A stretch of 64,000 bases of DNA. Source: Tetrahymena elliotti 4EA (Eukaryota > Ciliophora > Oligohymenophorea > Hymenostomatida > Tetrahymenidae). Every line of letters starts with the position of its first letter. Positions within the stretch are counted from its first letter, which is position 1. The translations under genes were made by a program, and so were the position numbers. The notes beneath the pieces were generated by a model. It did not search any database, was not told the DNA's origin, and saw only the letters and a list, made by a program, of their open reading frames with translations. Shown in pieces: positions 12,566-25,972 of the stretch. Location of the stretch: the NCBI GenBank assembly GCA_000231825.2, contig JH720323.1:868818-932817 (forward strand), written 5' to 3'.

Positions 12566-14020
12566 TTTAATTAATTATAAGATATTAGGTATTTACTTTT
12601 CAGTATTTATTTCAAATTTAATTTTCTAAAAAAATCAGTTAAAATTTTCTTGATAAAAATTAATAAGTTTAAAATTCATAAAAATAAAATCTATTCTTTT
12701 TCTCAAATGGTTTTTTAACATTTCATAAAAAAAAATTTTATTATGAAAATTTAATTAAACTTTAATCCAATAGATGCTATCTAAAAATTATTTGAAATAA
12801 AAATTTATAATAACACTCATGCACTACCAAATTTTAATTGAGTTATAAACTATTTTCTTGAATAAATATTTTCTGAAATAAATAAAATTATTTATCTCAA
12901 ATAATAGTATTAATAATAAGTTTAGAACAAACAAAATAATTATTTCCTAAATTAAAAAATAATAAAATGGTTTTTCGCTTCTTTGCTTTAGATAAATAAA
13001 TACAGAAAATAACGAAAAATTATTCACTAATTTCATATAATTTATTTCATGCAAATAATAAATATTCATATCTGTAAAAGATAAAGATTGAAATAGCTTT
13101 GTTAATTGTATTTTAGAAATGAATGAAAATTTTTAAAATATTTAATAAAATGAATTTCAAATTTCAAAAAATACTTTTTAGGAAATACCTAATAAGTATT
13201 TATTTTTTTGACAATTCGAAGTTAGCTTCATAATTAGAGGGCTCAACTGCTAAGGTGAACTAATTAATATTTTTAGGATTTTTAGAATCTTTATATTTGT
13301 AAGCATTGATTGAGAAAAAGATTAGTTTATTGTTAAATAGATTAGATAAATGAATGAAAACTATTTGATTTGGTTTAGATCGTTTCAAAAATTTTAAGAT
13401 TTAAAGAATTATAAAGAATATTTTATTGTTTTCATTTTTTTATAAAATTATATTTTTACAACAATTTTTTTATTTTAAGATGATTATTATGAAACTTAAC
13501 ATATTTAAATACAGCTTAAACAATATAATTCCCTGGTTTCCACTAATTATAAAAACTATATAAATATTAATAAGAATTGTCTTTATTATTAAATAACCTT
13601 TTGATCGTTTGTCAAGTTTATTAAAGTTATAAATTATTAGTAGAAAGAACTGAGTTTTAGAAAATGGGAGATGATATTATGAAATGTAATTAATCATTTT
13701 TATATACATAATTTATGAATGATTTATCTTTTATGTGTTGAAAAGAGGGAATAGGAAATTACAAAGGTCTTATGATATGTACCAGACCTAATGATAAAAT
13801 TTAATAAGCTGTGGAGAGGTGAATATTTATTTTAGCATTTTGTAACAAGATAAGAAGTATTTCATTTTAATTAGGCCATTTGTTTCAAGAGTTGAGGCTT
13901 AATAACAGCTTGGTTTAAACCCAGCCCCTAGAATTTAAATGAACAAACCAATAAAAAGTAACAAAGATTATAAAAAATTATTATAATTTATTTCTTTTGT
14001 AAATAATTAAGGAGTTCATT
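12566..14020. other. Intergenic with small GC-richer patches
   Basis: This is mostly A/T. Two patches of more balanced composition (about 13215-13265 and 13730-13940) could be fragments of decayed genes or short RNAs. The second contains an open minus-strand stretch of about 20 codons and then stops. Nothing can be named. Confidence 0.4.
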
Positions 14021-15247
14021 ATGTTTTATCAAAGCATAAATAATGGTTAGAAGGCTATAAAAGAACTATAAGAGATTAGATTTAATCTAAAAATTAATAA
14101 TTTTTAGATAAAATAGATAGGTAGGATAAAGTAAATATTTTTGATTGAGCTGATATAACTCCTATTTACATTTTTTAAAATATTTTAAATAGTTGAGATA
14201 ATAATCTATTAATTTGATTAACAGAAGGAGAGAGTAACATTTATAGCAAAGCCAATAAACAGATTTTTAGTCACTAAACTAGGCTAATTAATATCAATAT
14301 GAGAATTAGTCATAAAATTAAAATTATCAAAATTATAATGATAATAGTGTAGATATTAACCCTGATTAGTTAGAAAAGATATTAAATGAACCAATTTAAC
14401 AGAAAAATGAATATAAATAATAATCCTAATAATAAAATAATTCATAAAAAGCAAGGCCTTAGACCAGTGCCTTAAAGAAAAATGTAGCAAAAATTAATTT
14501 TTGATTATAAATACATTTATTTTAATTTTTTTTAAAGAAAAAAGAAAAACCTGCATGGGCAAAGACAGAAAAATAACTTGAAGATGAAGATAATTAAGAA
14601 TGTGATGATCTTTTAAATTTCGCAAGTAATTTAGACTATGATAAATACATAAATGATCTTGAGGTTTAAAGTATGGTCAAAGCAATAAAAGAAAGAGTTA
14701 ATGAGATAAAATCTAATCCTTCATTATATGATTCACAAATAAAAACAGATAAAGATTAGCAAACATAGAAAATGAAAGAACATATGGATTTAGTAGATGA
14801 AAAAAGAACTAATCGAGGAGAAAATAATATTTATAATGAAGGCAAAAGTAATGCTTCTGCCAAATCTAGATGTAAAATTAAAAGTTCTGCCTATCTAACA
14901 TTCTAATTTAAAATATTTAAAATATAGTAACAATGTAAAGTATAAAAGAAACTGCTGAAAAAATTAAAAACGAAGGCAAAGAAGATTGGGATAAATCAGT
15001 AATTATTTAATTAATTTTATATTTTGATTAAAATGTATTTTATTTATTTTTAAAGACTACTGTAGGAGATCAAAAATTTAAATCAAATATAGAAGAAAAA
15101 TTAGTTAAACATTTAGCAGATGATATTTTAAAAAATAATAAATACTTAAGAGGTATTCATTCTACAAACTCAATTAAATAAATCCTTATAGGAGAAGCAA
15201 AAAAACATTTCGAAGATAATAAATCTCCAAATGCTCAACTTGTTTGA
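14021..15247 (+). CDS. Conserved-looking acidic protein, possibly ciliary; function unknown
   Basis: Five exons, 14021-14130, 14198-14483, 14538-14883, 14928-14998 and 15056-15247, with introns of 67, 54, 44 and 57 nt, total 1005 nt (334 aa). The N-terminal third is Gln/Asn-rich. The core carries a striking block, KPAWAKTEKQ, then ECDDLLNFASNLDYDKYIND and LEVQSMVKAIKERVNEIK, coded in 14550-14720. It has the look of a conserved structural motif, with Trp, an acidic stretch and LDYDKYI-DLE. Proteins with similar blocks occur among flagellar proteins as far as I recall, but I cannot name the family. A second helical block (GDQKFKSNIEEKLVKHLADDIL) lies near the C-terminus. The start is the first ATG after a TGA-rich spacer; the stop is TGA 15245-15247. 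Confidence 0.8.
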
Positions 15248-15920
15248 ATATTTATAAAAATAAACATTTATATAAAATTAATTTGCATAAAAGATATTAT
15301 TGATATCTAACGTACTCTCATAAATTCTAAGATATTTTACTGTAAATAATTTCAAGTTGATTATCATTTTAATCATAATTCTTTATAAAACAAAAAAGCT
15401 TAATACTATTTATCAATAAAGCAATTTTGTAAATAAATAGTTTTATAATTAGTTCTTTATTTTTTATTAAAACTAAAGCATTAAATCCAAACATGATTTA
15501 TTAATCATCTATTATATTCTTTTCATAATTTCTTCTGTTTTGTAAATCTATGTAAATTATATTATGTAATCATAAAATTTTATCAAAAGTACCATAGTAA
15601 TTTTTTCAAAAAATAAATAATAAATATCAAAAACTTTTAAGAGTTATAATAAAAAAATATTTCCATTAAAATTAATATACTTTGACAAAGTGTTGTTAGA
15701 ATTTTAAATATTTTAATATAAAAATAAAATAATAGAATAGTTTAAGTTGATATTTTTTAGCTTAATATATGACAAAGAAAAAATGTTTTTAATAAAATAT
15801 TATGATATTTTATGTATAAATTTTTAAATTATTATCAACAATAGCTTTTAAAATAAATTTACGCTTTATTTTAATTTAATGTTATTTTTTTATTTATTTT
15901 TAAAGTTTAAAGATTTTAGT
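15248..15920. other. Intergenic between convergent genes
   Basis: A/T-rich spacer between the TGA of the + gene at 15247 and the TGA of the - gene at 15921. I see nothing in it. Confidence 0.6.
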
Positions 15921-18900
15921 TCAAAAATAATTCTATTTTTTAAATAAATCTCCATAATATGCTTCTTCATCATCATCAATATTATTTTCTTTATCGCTTT
16001 TTTTATTTGGCATAGATTTTATCAAAAAATGCTCATTTAAAGGAGTACTGTTTGAATTAGAAGTGTAGTTCGGAATTTCATTTTCAAGACCTGATCCACT
16101 ATTTTATTTATTTTCATTTTCAGACTCTTCAGGAAGTAACTCAGGTAAAGGATCCATCAAAAATACCTCCCAGAGCTTTTACTCATTATAATTATAAGGC
16201 AAAAGAATCATAAAATGAACTACTCTAGCTGTTTCAAATATTTATCTCATTTCATCATCCATTTAAATATCTGAATACTTAATACTTTATCTACTCCATG
16301 GACTTGCTCTATAAAAGAATAAGTACTAGTTTTAAAAAAAGTAATTAATATAATTCTTTAGAGCATTTATTTTACTCTAACTAATTTATGGTTTTTATTT
16401 TTTAAGGCATAATACAATGCAGTCTTATTTGTTGAATCTATTATATCAGGATCAGAAAAATGCTTTAATAATGTTAAGCATCCTTCTAGATTATTATGAA
16501 AGGCTGCTACAATTAATCCAGTTTGATTTAGCTAATAATTACAAATTAATTTGTAAATATATTGTTAAATTGAATAAAAAAATATTTACTTCATTAAAAT
16601 CATTAACATGGTATTTATTTTATTTCAAAACTTCTTCAATCTATTGAGCTGTGCCATTTTTGCATAAGTTCAAAAAAATATAAGCACCAGGTCTTTCGTA
16701 TGCACTAAGAGGGAATATCTTCTTTTCTACAATCTAAAGTTTATAATAAATTTGCTGTTCCTTGAAAAATAAAAAAGAATTTGCCTTACTTCATAAATGT
16801 TGATGTCAAGATGTTTTACTTTTTATAAATACTTTACTAAGCTTAAACGAATTTTCATTAATTTTGATGCTTTAAATTTTAAAAATGGGTTTCTTCCAAA
16901 AACTATTCCTTAGTCATCAAATATTTTTTTAGGCAGCTTTTATGAAATACCTTTTTACTTTCTTCTTTCTTTTTTCAAGTTCACTTTTGTTATTTTCTCA
17001 CTTGGAACTAAATATTTATATTTTTCCAACAAAACAGTTTACTGTTCTCTTTCTAATTCCTTATCATTATTTGTTGGAAACAATCCATTAAGTAATTCTT
17101 AACTTTTCTTCAGGTGCTAAATAATAATTGTTTTTGATCTTTGGCCCAAACTTTTTTCAGTTATTTAATTCATGGTATTTGGTTCAGGAATATGAGCAAG
17201 AGAATAGTTAGAATAGGCTGCATTTCTTGCTGTTTGTGAACCTTAAATATGCTATCTTATTTTTATTTATCTTCTATTTGTATTTGTTAAACTACCACCA
17301 CTTGCTAAACGAATTTATGGCTCTGAAAAGATATTTTAGCTTTTCGAACTAGATTTATTTCTTAAAAATCCAACAAATTATTAATTTTCTTATTCTTATT
17401 ATCTCATTTTTAAGAAATAAGTAAAATTGTCATTTTAAGGAGTTTTTGTTGGAGATTAATTAGCATCTGATCTAGATTATTAACCTTACAAGTTAAAATC
17501 TATTATTTAATTATAAGTGGAGAATTTTATTGTTGATTCTCCTCTGTTTTTTATTGGACTAATACTTTTCATACCAGTAAAAGGAGAGGGATCTGAAATA
17601 GAATTTAATGAGTTTTTTTCTTAAATAGTTTTCATAGCTTAGTGTGAAAATTATTCTTCATTGAGAGGTATATAAATATTGGATTAGGGGGAATTTTAAT
17701 TGTTAAATTAATAACTTTACTATTTAATTAAAGAAATTTACTTCATCTCCAATAAATTTTGGGTTTGCTAATTGATTAAAGAGTGTATTTTTTTAGCTTT
17801 TAATACAGATGAAGATCCTTAGCTTTTTTAAGAATTAAAGCCAGCCTACTCATTTTATTTCAAAAATTGATTGATTGATATATATTAATTTTTGCTTATT
17901 TTAGAGGCTAAGTTTGATATCGTTCCAGGTGTCCTTGGAGTTTAATCTCTTGATGAACATTTACTAGAAGGATGCTAACTGTCTAATTATTTACTGCTTG
18001 GAGAGTTATAAGCTTTGCTGTTAGCTAAATTCAACTATATATTAGAGATATTATTAGTTTTTAGCACCACACTTGGTGTAGCTTCATCTGTTTACAGATG
18101 CTTATTATAATATTCTTAATTTAATTTTTGTTATTCTTTTTTAATTTAACTATCAAGCATTTGTTGATTAAATTTATCTCGAATTTCCTAATTAATTTAG
18201 TTTTACGAGTTTAATTTTTGTAAATGTTTTTACAGATGACCATTAGGCTCCACATCAAATTTTCTACAGTATAGAAGCAGATTCAAATTTTTATCAGCTA
18301 AAAAATTAGCAAACATTTTCCTTTCATTTTCAGTTACTCCTAAAATTCGTTTACCTGTATTGATATCAAAATAAACAGGTCTATCTTCGGGATCTACTTT
18401 TTGTTGATTTTCACTTTTTAAAAGAGTTTTATTTTATTCATTTTAGTTATTTTCTTCCTAACCACTTGTCTTTGTAAAGTTATCTTCCTCAAATAATTTA
18501 TTTGTATTTATTAGACTCCTTTGTTGAGATGCACTATTTGATCTTTTTTAATACAATTATTTATTAATTTCCTTCACTTAATTTATCATATTTTATCTCG
18601 AGAATGTGCTGTAAACCCAAGGACTTTCATCTTACATATTTTTTTTAAGTTATTCTATCCCATTGTTTTTTGTAGATTGTTTAATACCACGAGCAGTAGT
18701 AGAATTGTTTAAAGTTTAACTAAATTACTAATTAAAAAAGCCTTTTTCGGTTGCCTCCTAATCTTTGACATTTTAATTTTATTAGTTCTATTTAGCTTCT
18801 GAGGTATTTATTCCTTTAGAAACTATTGTAACTGCCTTATCTATATCATTTGAATCTTAGAATTCTTTTAATTATATTAATGCACTTGACAAATGTTATT

Positions 18901-19606
18901 TTAAAGCTTTTGGCTGATTTTTACTTGTTATCATTTTAAAAGTATTATTATTCTTTTATTTTTTTTAGTCAATTACTTTGTCGTACTCCTGAAACATCAC
19001 CATCCTATATTTTAAGCATTCGAAATTACGGGCAGATCCTTTAGTTGTGAATTATGCTCCCATATTTTTATTCAGAAATTTAGGCTAAATATTTTGGTTT
19101 TCTTATAATATATTAGAGGCATTAGACATATTTGCTGCTTAAAATTTTATGTCTTAAGAGACATTAGTTTAGTCTAAGTGATAAACATTGGTTTACTTAG
19201 ATAAATTATTTATATTTGTACAAGATTAAGATTTTGTTTTATATGAATCATCAACAGACATAATTCTTTTGCAATCAGAGCGAAATGTAGTCCTATTCAT
19301 ATAATTATTTTCATCTTTTTAAAAATTATTTTGTGAAGCCTCTTATTTACGAACTTCCCTCATTAATACTTAAGCAGCAGGGTCGAATGGGTTTTTTTTG
19401 ACTGTCTTTTTTAACTTTATGAGCTCCTTATTTGAATACAGTTAATTTATATTTAACGATGGCTCCTTTTTAATTTATTCAGCAGAAGAAGACCTCATTC
19501 CAAAACTTTTAATTTTATTTGTTGTAGAAGCTCTATTAAATATACCTATTTTTGATTCTAATTTTGATTCTGAATTGGAAATTTTTGCATTTTTAAATAA
19601 CTCCAT
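15921..19606 (-). CDS. Large N/Q-rich protein with C-terminal ankyrin-type repeats
   Basis: Four exons, 19606-16820, 16760-16590, 16531-16382 and 16325-15921, with introns of 59, 58 and 56 nt, total 3513 nt or 1170 aa. About 900 residues at the N-terminus are low-complexity Lys/Gln/Asn/Ser sequence; a more ordered stretch (GVTENERKMFANFLADKN, then LLLYCRKFDVEPNGHL) lies in its middle. Exons 2-3 encode ankyrin-like helices: GAYIFLNLCKNGTAQQIEEVL, then NQTGLIVAAFHNNLEGCLTL and the TNKTALYYALKNKNHKL turn. The C-terminus is acidic (PLPELLPEESENE, NNIDDDEEAYYGD). Ankyrin repeats mediate protein binding; no enzyme domain is seen. A 29 nt alternative for the first intron was rejected in favour of the 59 nt one, which fits the local size class and also keeps frame. 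Start ATG 19606, stop TGA 15921-15923. Confidence 0.85.
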
Positions 19607-20320
19607 TTTGATTATATATGTATTTTTTACTTATGTAATCTTGAAGTATAATAAGTTGAGATCTTTATTAATGTTAATACAGAATTAAGAGAGCAATAGA
19701 AAATAAGTGAATTTACACTTTGAATAAATATATAGTTATTAGGATTTTAATATCTTACATGAGTTAAGATGCAATTAACATTTAATTTTAATGCTTTAAT
19801 AATATTTATTGATTGTAAATATCGATTCTAGATATAAAATTAGATACAAAAATTAATTTAATAATCAAGTTTGTTAAATAATATGTATGCATTTAAACTT
19901 TGTTTTATTTTACTAAACATTCATCACTGTTAATTTTCTATTATTCCAATCTGTCAACATTTACTTATCAGTGAGTAACATATACTTATATTTATTTAAA
20001 AAAGAAATAACAGTTTTTTTGGATTTTGATTTAAATAAATTTGTTTTAAATTAATCTTTATAAAATTACTTACAAAACCAAAATATTTCATCAGCAAATA
20101 TTACTTAAAAAGAGTAAATGTACTAAAGTATTTTTCATAAAAAAAATAAAAGTTTAAAAATCCTAAAATATTAAGTAATTTTGTGTTGTTAAATTTTAAT
20201 TTTTATGTTAAAACTCCTTCATAGATTCTTATCAAAAATTTTATTTTAGAATCATAAAATATTCTCAACTTAGAATCAATCATAAAGAACAATTATATCT
20301 TTACAAGTATCTAAATAAAA
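19607..20320. other. Intergenic between divergent genes (promoter region)
   Basis: This 714 bp A/T-rich region lies between the ankyrin-type gene (-) and the SDR gene (+). Both promoters must lie here. No recognisable factor site stands out. Confidence 0.6.
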
Positions 20321-21152
20321 ATGAATAGAATCATCGAAAAAACCATTAAAACTGCAATGGTTACTGGAGCTAGCAGCGGGATAGGATTAAGCACGGCTAA
20401 ATATTTTTGTGATAGAGGAGTTAGAGTTGTAGCAAATGGATTAGATAAGCACATAGAAGGCTATAAACACCATTTACTTTAATATAATCAAGTTGATCTT
20501 ACTAATCAATAAGAGAGAATTGATTATCTGAAGATGGTTTCTAATTAATTTTCAGGAGTAGACATATTAGTAAATAATGCAGGAAGATTTGATTTCCTAT
20601 CTATTGAAGATACAAGTATGGATATACTTTAATCTCAAATAGAAATAAATCTAAAAGTTCCCCTTTTATTGATACAACATTTTCTACCTTATATGAAATA
20701 GCAAAAATATGGAAGAATAGTTAATGTTTCTTCTTAAAAAGGTAATTAAAAATTTATTCATTCAAATATTCCTTTTTAATCTTTTTTTTAAATTTAAAGG
20801 TCTTAAAGGAGCTGCTTTTCATACTGCTTACTGTTCTACCAAACATGCTATTATTGGCCTCACTAAAGCAGTTGCCTTAGAGTTAGCTTAGGAAGGAATA
20901 ACTTGTAATGCTATATGTCCTGGGTGGGTTTCTACTCCACCTGTAATGAATGAAATATAAAAGTTAGCAGATTAAAATAATATTTCTATAGAAGATTAAG
21001 TCATTTTATTCTTAAAAGAAAGAAATGCCCCCAATATTATTTTAACTAAACCTGAAGATATAGCTGCATCTATTTATTTTTTAACTACTGACTCTGCTTC
21101 ATAGATTACAGGATCAGCTATTTCACATGATTCAGCAAATTCAGTAGATTGA
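20321..21152 (+). CDS. Short-chain dehydrogenase, probably 3-hydroxybutyrate dehydrogenase-like
   Basis: Two exons, 20321-20741 and 20800-21152, with a 58 nt intron, give 774 nt (257 aa), the normal size for a classical SDR. The NAD-binding motif TGASSGIG is at residues 15-22 and NNAG at 85-88. The catalytic set is Asn110, Ser138, Tyr151 and Lys155 (YCSTK). The segment TCNAICPGWVSTP followed by an insertion with many charged residues and a TKPEDIAASIYFLTTDSASQ stretch is typical of D-3-hydroxybutyrate dehydrogenases, which interconvert 3-hydroxybutyrate and acetoacetate with NAD. This substrate call is inference from sequence pattern. The usual DGG near the C-terminus is replaced by HDSANS, which may affect the end of the active-site loop. 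No targeting peptide is obvious, so the protein is probably cytosolic. Confidence 0.88.
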
Positions 21153-22130
21153 AATTTCAATTAAACAACTAAAATTTTAATATAATTAAATTTAGAATAA
21201 CTGATATAAAGTTAACTTCAAAAATATCTACAAATTCTTTTATTTTTATAGAATAAAATTATTAAAAAATTGAAATTTGTAAAAGTATTGTGAGAAGTTT
21301 ACATTTTAACTTTATTTGCTTTAATCTTCTTTGAAAATATCTAAAATCATTCAATTTCTATCTTAAATTTTTTTATTCAATTGGAATCAAAGAGTTTTTA
21401 GGTTAATTTATTGTAAGAATTTTAGAGATTAAATATTATTGGTACTTATTATTAATAAATTTTTACCTTTTGGAACATAATATTTTTCAATTTTTAATAC
21501 AAAATATGATTTTTTAATAAGATATAATCATTTAAAAAATATTTTTTATTACCTTTTAAATACCAAAAAATCAAATATTTAAGACATATAATATGAATAT
21601 TTGATTTATAAAATGTAAAGTGTCATAATTTCAAATTTTACTATTTAATAATAAATATTATTTCAAATATAAACAAAAAATAATTAAAATAAACAAAGAT
21701 AGGCTAAACTATGAAATTAAAAAATTATTTTTTACAAAAAACTGATTTTTACTAAGAATTAAACCTTTTTTCAAGATTTTTATATTTACTTTTATAATCT
21801 ATTCTAAAGCCTACATAATTTAATTATTTCTTTTTTAAATTTTGGTAAATATGTTCAAAAAATTCTTAGAATATATTGAAATATTAAATTTTAGACTCTT
21901 GAATAATTAATTTAATTTTAATTGATTCAAATTATTTAAATAATTATAAGTTTGACAAAAAAATGGTTTTAATTTTTGAGAAGTAATTTTTTGTAGAATA
22001 GAATATAAAATATTTATTTAAAAATAAGAATTTGAAAGCAAAAGAATTAATTATTTTGCAAATGGATTGCTTAAATTTTCTGTTTATAATTTGATATTAT
22101 TTTTCTTTATGTTTAAATTTAAAATTAAAT
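21153..22130. other. Intergenic between convergent genes
   Basis: About 980 bp of A/T-rich DNA with TGA in every frame. Nothing coding or structured was seen. Confidence 0.6.
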
Positions 22131-25100
22131 TCATTCTATTAATATTGTTTCTACATAATTACAAGGGAAGTAGCCTGTTTAGTTTTTACAAATCCCATAC
22201 CACCATCCTTTCTTTTTATTTTTTTATATAACTTGAATTTAGTCACCCTGATTAAAAGATAACTCATTTTCCTTTTTTTAATTTTAATAATTTTACAATT
22301 TAATTTAATTTAAAAAATTTTTTACATTTCTTCTTTTGTATTCATGCTTAGCAATAACTAGATTAGTTGAGGGTTTACTTGTAAATAGGCTGTGTTCAGA
22401 ATAGCTAAATTCACTATCCTCATCTAAATTAGCTTGATCATCTGCTTCTGTTTTGACTCTTCTCATTGCATCGTAGCTGATGTTTGGATGTTTGTCTTCA
22501 TTTTAAAAAAGAATCTATGACATTCTTTCTTTTCCATGAATTTATTTATTTATTTTCTTTAAACTATTATGTGTGTTAGATTGATATAAACTTCGTTTAG
22601 AGTTTTCTTATGAACTATTAAAGCAAGGAGAAAGCTTGCTTATTTCTATCTCCTTATCTACTTTCTAATTAGAATCTATATTTTTGATATTATTTTAATG
22701 ATACTCTTATTGATTTGATTATAAATTTGTGCTCTAAATTTGATTGATGTTTTAATTATAATTATATTGATTTAGAGTTGGGGGATTTGAGTGATGTCTA
22801 TTGTTGTTTGATTTTACTTCTTAATTGAAAACTTTATTATTGTTATCATTTTCTTAAATTTAGAAGAACTACTAGCTCTGGCATTTCTAATGAGGATTAA
22901 CACTATTATTACTTAATGGTAATTTCTAATATTTTTATTAATTTGTTTGTATAAATTCTTAGATATTTTATCTCATCTATTATCCACTATTATTAATTTA
23001 TAAATAACCTCCATACATATTTTAGTTGTTACTACTGTCAAAATAGTTTTAATTTGGCATTTATTTATTCTATTAAACTAATGAAAAATTGTTGAAATTA
23101 TCTACAGATAATTGTTACTAACAAAATCCACTTTAGTTTGAAGGTTATACAGCTGAAAGTGTTTCAAAATTTTAAAATTGTTAATTTTATTGTTAACCCA
23201 TCGTTTGTTAATCATTAGGATTTGAATTAACCTAAACTTAAAAGCTAAAACTGCTTTGATTATTTTTAAATTTATTTTATTCATCTTCTTAATATTAAGG
23301 AGGAGACAAATATTACAAAAACTACCCATTGGTATTATTTATGTTGCTACTATTATTATTTTACTCGAAATCCTATTAAGAAAAAGTTTATTATCCAATA
23401 GGAAGTAGATTACATAAATTTGAGTTATTTTCTTTTTCTAATATAGAAGCAGATTCCATTGAAAGATAGTTCCTTGCTCCATAATCATTTGAATTACTAT
23501 TAGCACTTATATGTCTGCTATGAGCCTTTCCAAAATTGACTTTTGTTAATTAAATATTTTAATTTATATTTAAATAAAGAACAATGAAATTACAAGAATT
23601 AGAATTGTTTGTTGTGTCTAGGCTAGAGTTTTTCTTTTGATGAATAGATGAAAGTGCTTTTAGAACTCCCTTTGGGCTGATTAATTAATCACTATTTCTT
23701 AATACGTTGCTCGTTTTCATCTTCATAATGTGCAAATCTAGTTCAGCTCTAATTTAATTCCCGTGCTAAAAAAATGAGTTTAGTAAAAAATACTTCCATA
23801 AACTTCAAATTTACTTCTGTCAATAAATTTTGCATGCTCATATTAACAACAAAAGGGTTAATTTTTTGCATTAAATCTTTTAATTTGGCCTGCAACAAAT
23901 TAAAGAAAATATTTTGTGCTATTTGTTATAAAAATTTTAATTTTACTATGATATAAATAATGGAAAAATTACTCTCAAATTACTGAGGTTGTTATTATTC
24001 TCTGGTTTCATAAGACTTAGAAATGAAAGAAACTTCGAAAATATTAATAATCAATTGCCTTATATTACCATAAAAAGATATTAAGCATTAAATATTTGAA
24101 ACAATTAAATTAGAATAGATAGATTAATTAAAATACTTTAAATCATCATCCAGCTGTAAAGAGCTGTTTTGCATTTAAATTAATTGTTAAAAGTTTCTCA
24201 TTTCATTGATTTTTTCTTTGATTTATTATTTACTTTCTTCTCTTTCCTTAATGATAGTTTCTTTTAGCTTCTCTATTTCCTTTACATACTATTATGCTTT
24301 GTTTGATAAATTTTGTATCTCTGCTCCAAGGGCCTACTAAGTTGCTTTTTAAAAAATTGAAATTTTGCAAATGTTAATTAATTCGTTTAAATTTACCTAA
24401 CAAATTTTTGTTTTACTCAATCAAATTTTGAATTTGTTAGCTTTCTGTTTATTAAAAAAGTATTGTATCAATTATATCTTCAACAACTTTAACATTTTAA
24501 TTTGATCTGTTTTCACCGTCTTTACTGCATCCACTACTATTTCTAGGTAAAGTTAAACTCATTAAGTTGACTGATGTGTTGTTTTAATTTTATGATTATA
24601 TGATATTTTGATTATTTTGCTAACTAGTGTTCCTGTTTGATACATCTTTATTTATGAGATGCATATTTTATTAAATTATTTACTACTACTTAACTTGGTT
24701 GAAGCTTGTGTTATTGCTTCCTTAATTTTAGTTGGATGGAGTCAAATGAAAAGAGCTTCTATCTAAGCTTTAATTCTGTTTATTATAACTGATTCTTGTT
24801 TCTATTGATTATCTTAATGTTGCGTTACTATTATTGCCAAGGTTAAGGGATTATCTGTTAAATATTTTAGATGGCATTATCTTTACAGGTGAAGGTGAAT
24901 CATTATTAGTATGAACAACTATACTATTATCATTTTGATTGTTTTATTAGTGATGATTGCTGATTAATTATGCAGGTTAATTAAAAAATTGTTGAGTATT
25001 CATCCCGTTATTTAGCTTTGATGGCAATCCGTGTGGCTATTTAGATGAAGTTGTACTTGTTGGATATTAATCAGATATTTAAAAGTTTTATTGATTTTAA

Positions 25101-25462
25101 GTGAGATAGGCTTTAAAAGATGTAGGCAGGTTTTTAGTAGAGTTTTCTTAATTAGGAGAAATTTCAGTGTTAAGGATATTTCCATTACTCATACCATGAA
25201 AACCACTTGTATCGATAGAGTTTTTTACATTAATATATTTTGGTCTTTTGCTTCCATCATAACTAGCATTCACAGCATTATATGTATTAAGAGTACCTAA
25301 TATTGAACTGCTTTATTTTTTCTTCTTGGCCTACTGCTCTAAATAATTCTAGTTAGTATATTAAGGCTAATATTTTTAAGTATAGCCTAGACCTGTGCTT
25401 CTATTATTAACAGAGCCAGATCTATTAACGACAGTATTTAGCTTTTATCTTGTTTAATTCAT
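22131..25462 (-). CDS. Large disordered protein with C-terminal SH3 domain
   Basis: Five exons, 25462-24397, 24344-23947, 23889-23815, 23765-22326 and 22271-22131, with introns of 52, 57, 49 and 54 nt, total 3120 nt (1039 aa). Most of the protein is Asn/Gln/Ser-rich. A coiled-coil stretch (about residues 360-430, KAQQYVKEIEKLKETIIKER) lies in the second exon. The last ~55 residues form an SH3 domain split by the final intron: VIAKHEYKRRN, then ENELSFNQGDQIQVI, GWWYGICKNQTGYFPCNYVE. The ALYDY position, E-ELSF, the Trp pair and the FP-NYVE end are all conserved except that the ALYDY motif is AKHEY. SH3 domains bind Pro-rich ligands in actin and endocytic scaffolds. Start ATG 25462, stop TGA 22131-22133. 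Confidence 0.88.
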
Positions 25463-25972
25463 ATCTAAAAAATTGATAATATTCAAAAATAAAGATAATT
25501 TTTTTTAAATGAATGATTGATATGAATAAAATCTTATTTTTTTAATAATACAACAAGATTGCTTTGTAAACACTCTATTTTATTTTGATAAATGATCAAT
25601 AAGTATGCAAATTTAATTATTATTTCAATTCAAATTTAATTCAATAAGCTGGTTTATATTTTTGATTATCGATTGATAATTATCAATGATATTTCTCAAA
25701 TAATTTTGAATATACTAAATACATTTTTAAATTATTTTTAAACAGACACAAAATCCATAAACTAATATCACTAAGTCACAAATTTATTTATTGATTTAAA
25801 ATCTTGAATTTTGAGTTTGATAAATATTTTGGAGAAATATCAACTAATGATTTTATTCCAAAATTAAAAGAAAAATATCTGTAAAACTATTTTGAAATTT
25901 AAAATTTAAAACAAAAGATAATTTAGAATTTATTTTTAATTTATTTTTTTAATTATATGTTTAATGAGAATT
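25463..25972. other. Intergenic, A/T-rich
   Basis: This is the promoter region of the SH3 gene and the 3' flank of the EF-hand gene, both on the minus strand. No feature could be recognised. Confidence 0.6.

Noticed and set aside
16417..16647. 76-codon + strand frame
   Set aside because: Antisense to the ankyrin-type exons, which splice in frame and have clear repeat motifs.
16761..16789. 29 nt intron reading (GTAAGG...CAAG) in the ankyrin-type gene
   Set aside because: A 59 nt intron with the same acceptor also keeps frame and fits the local size class.
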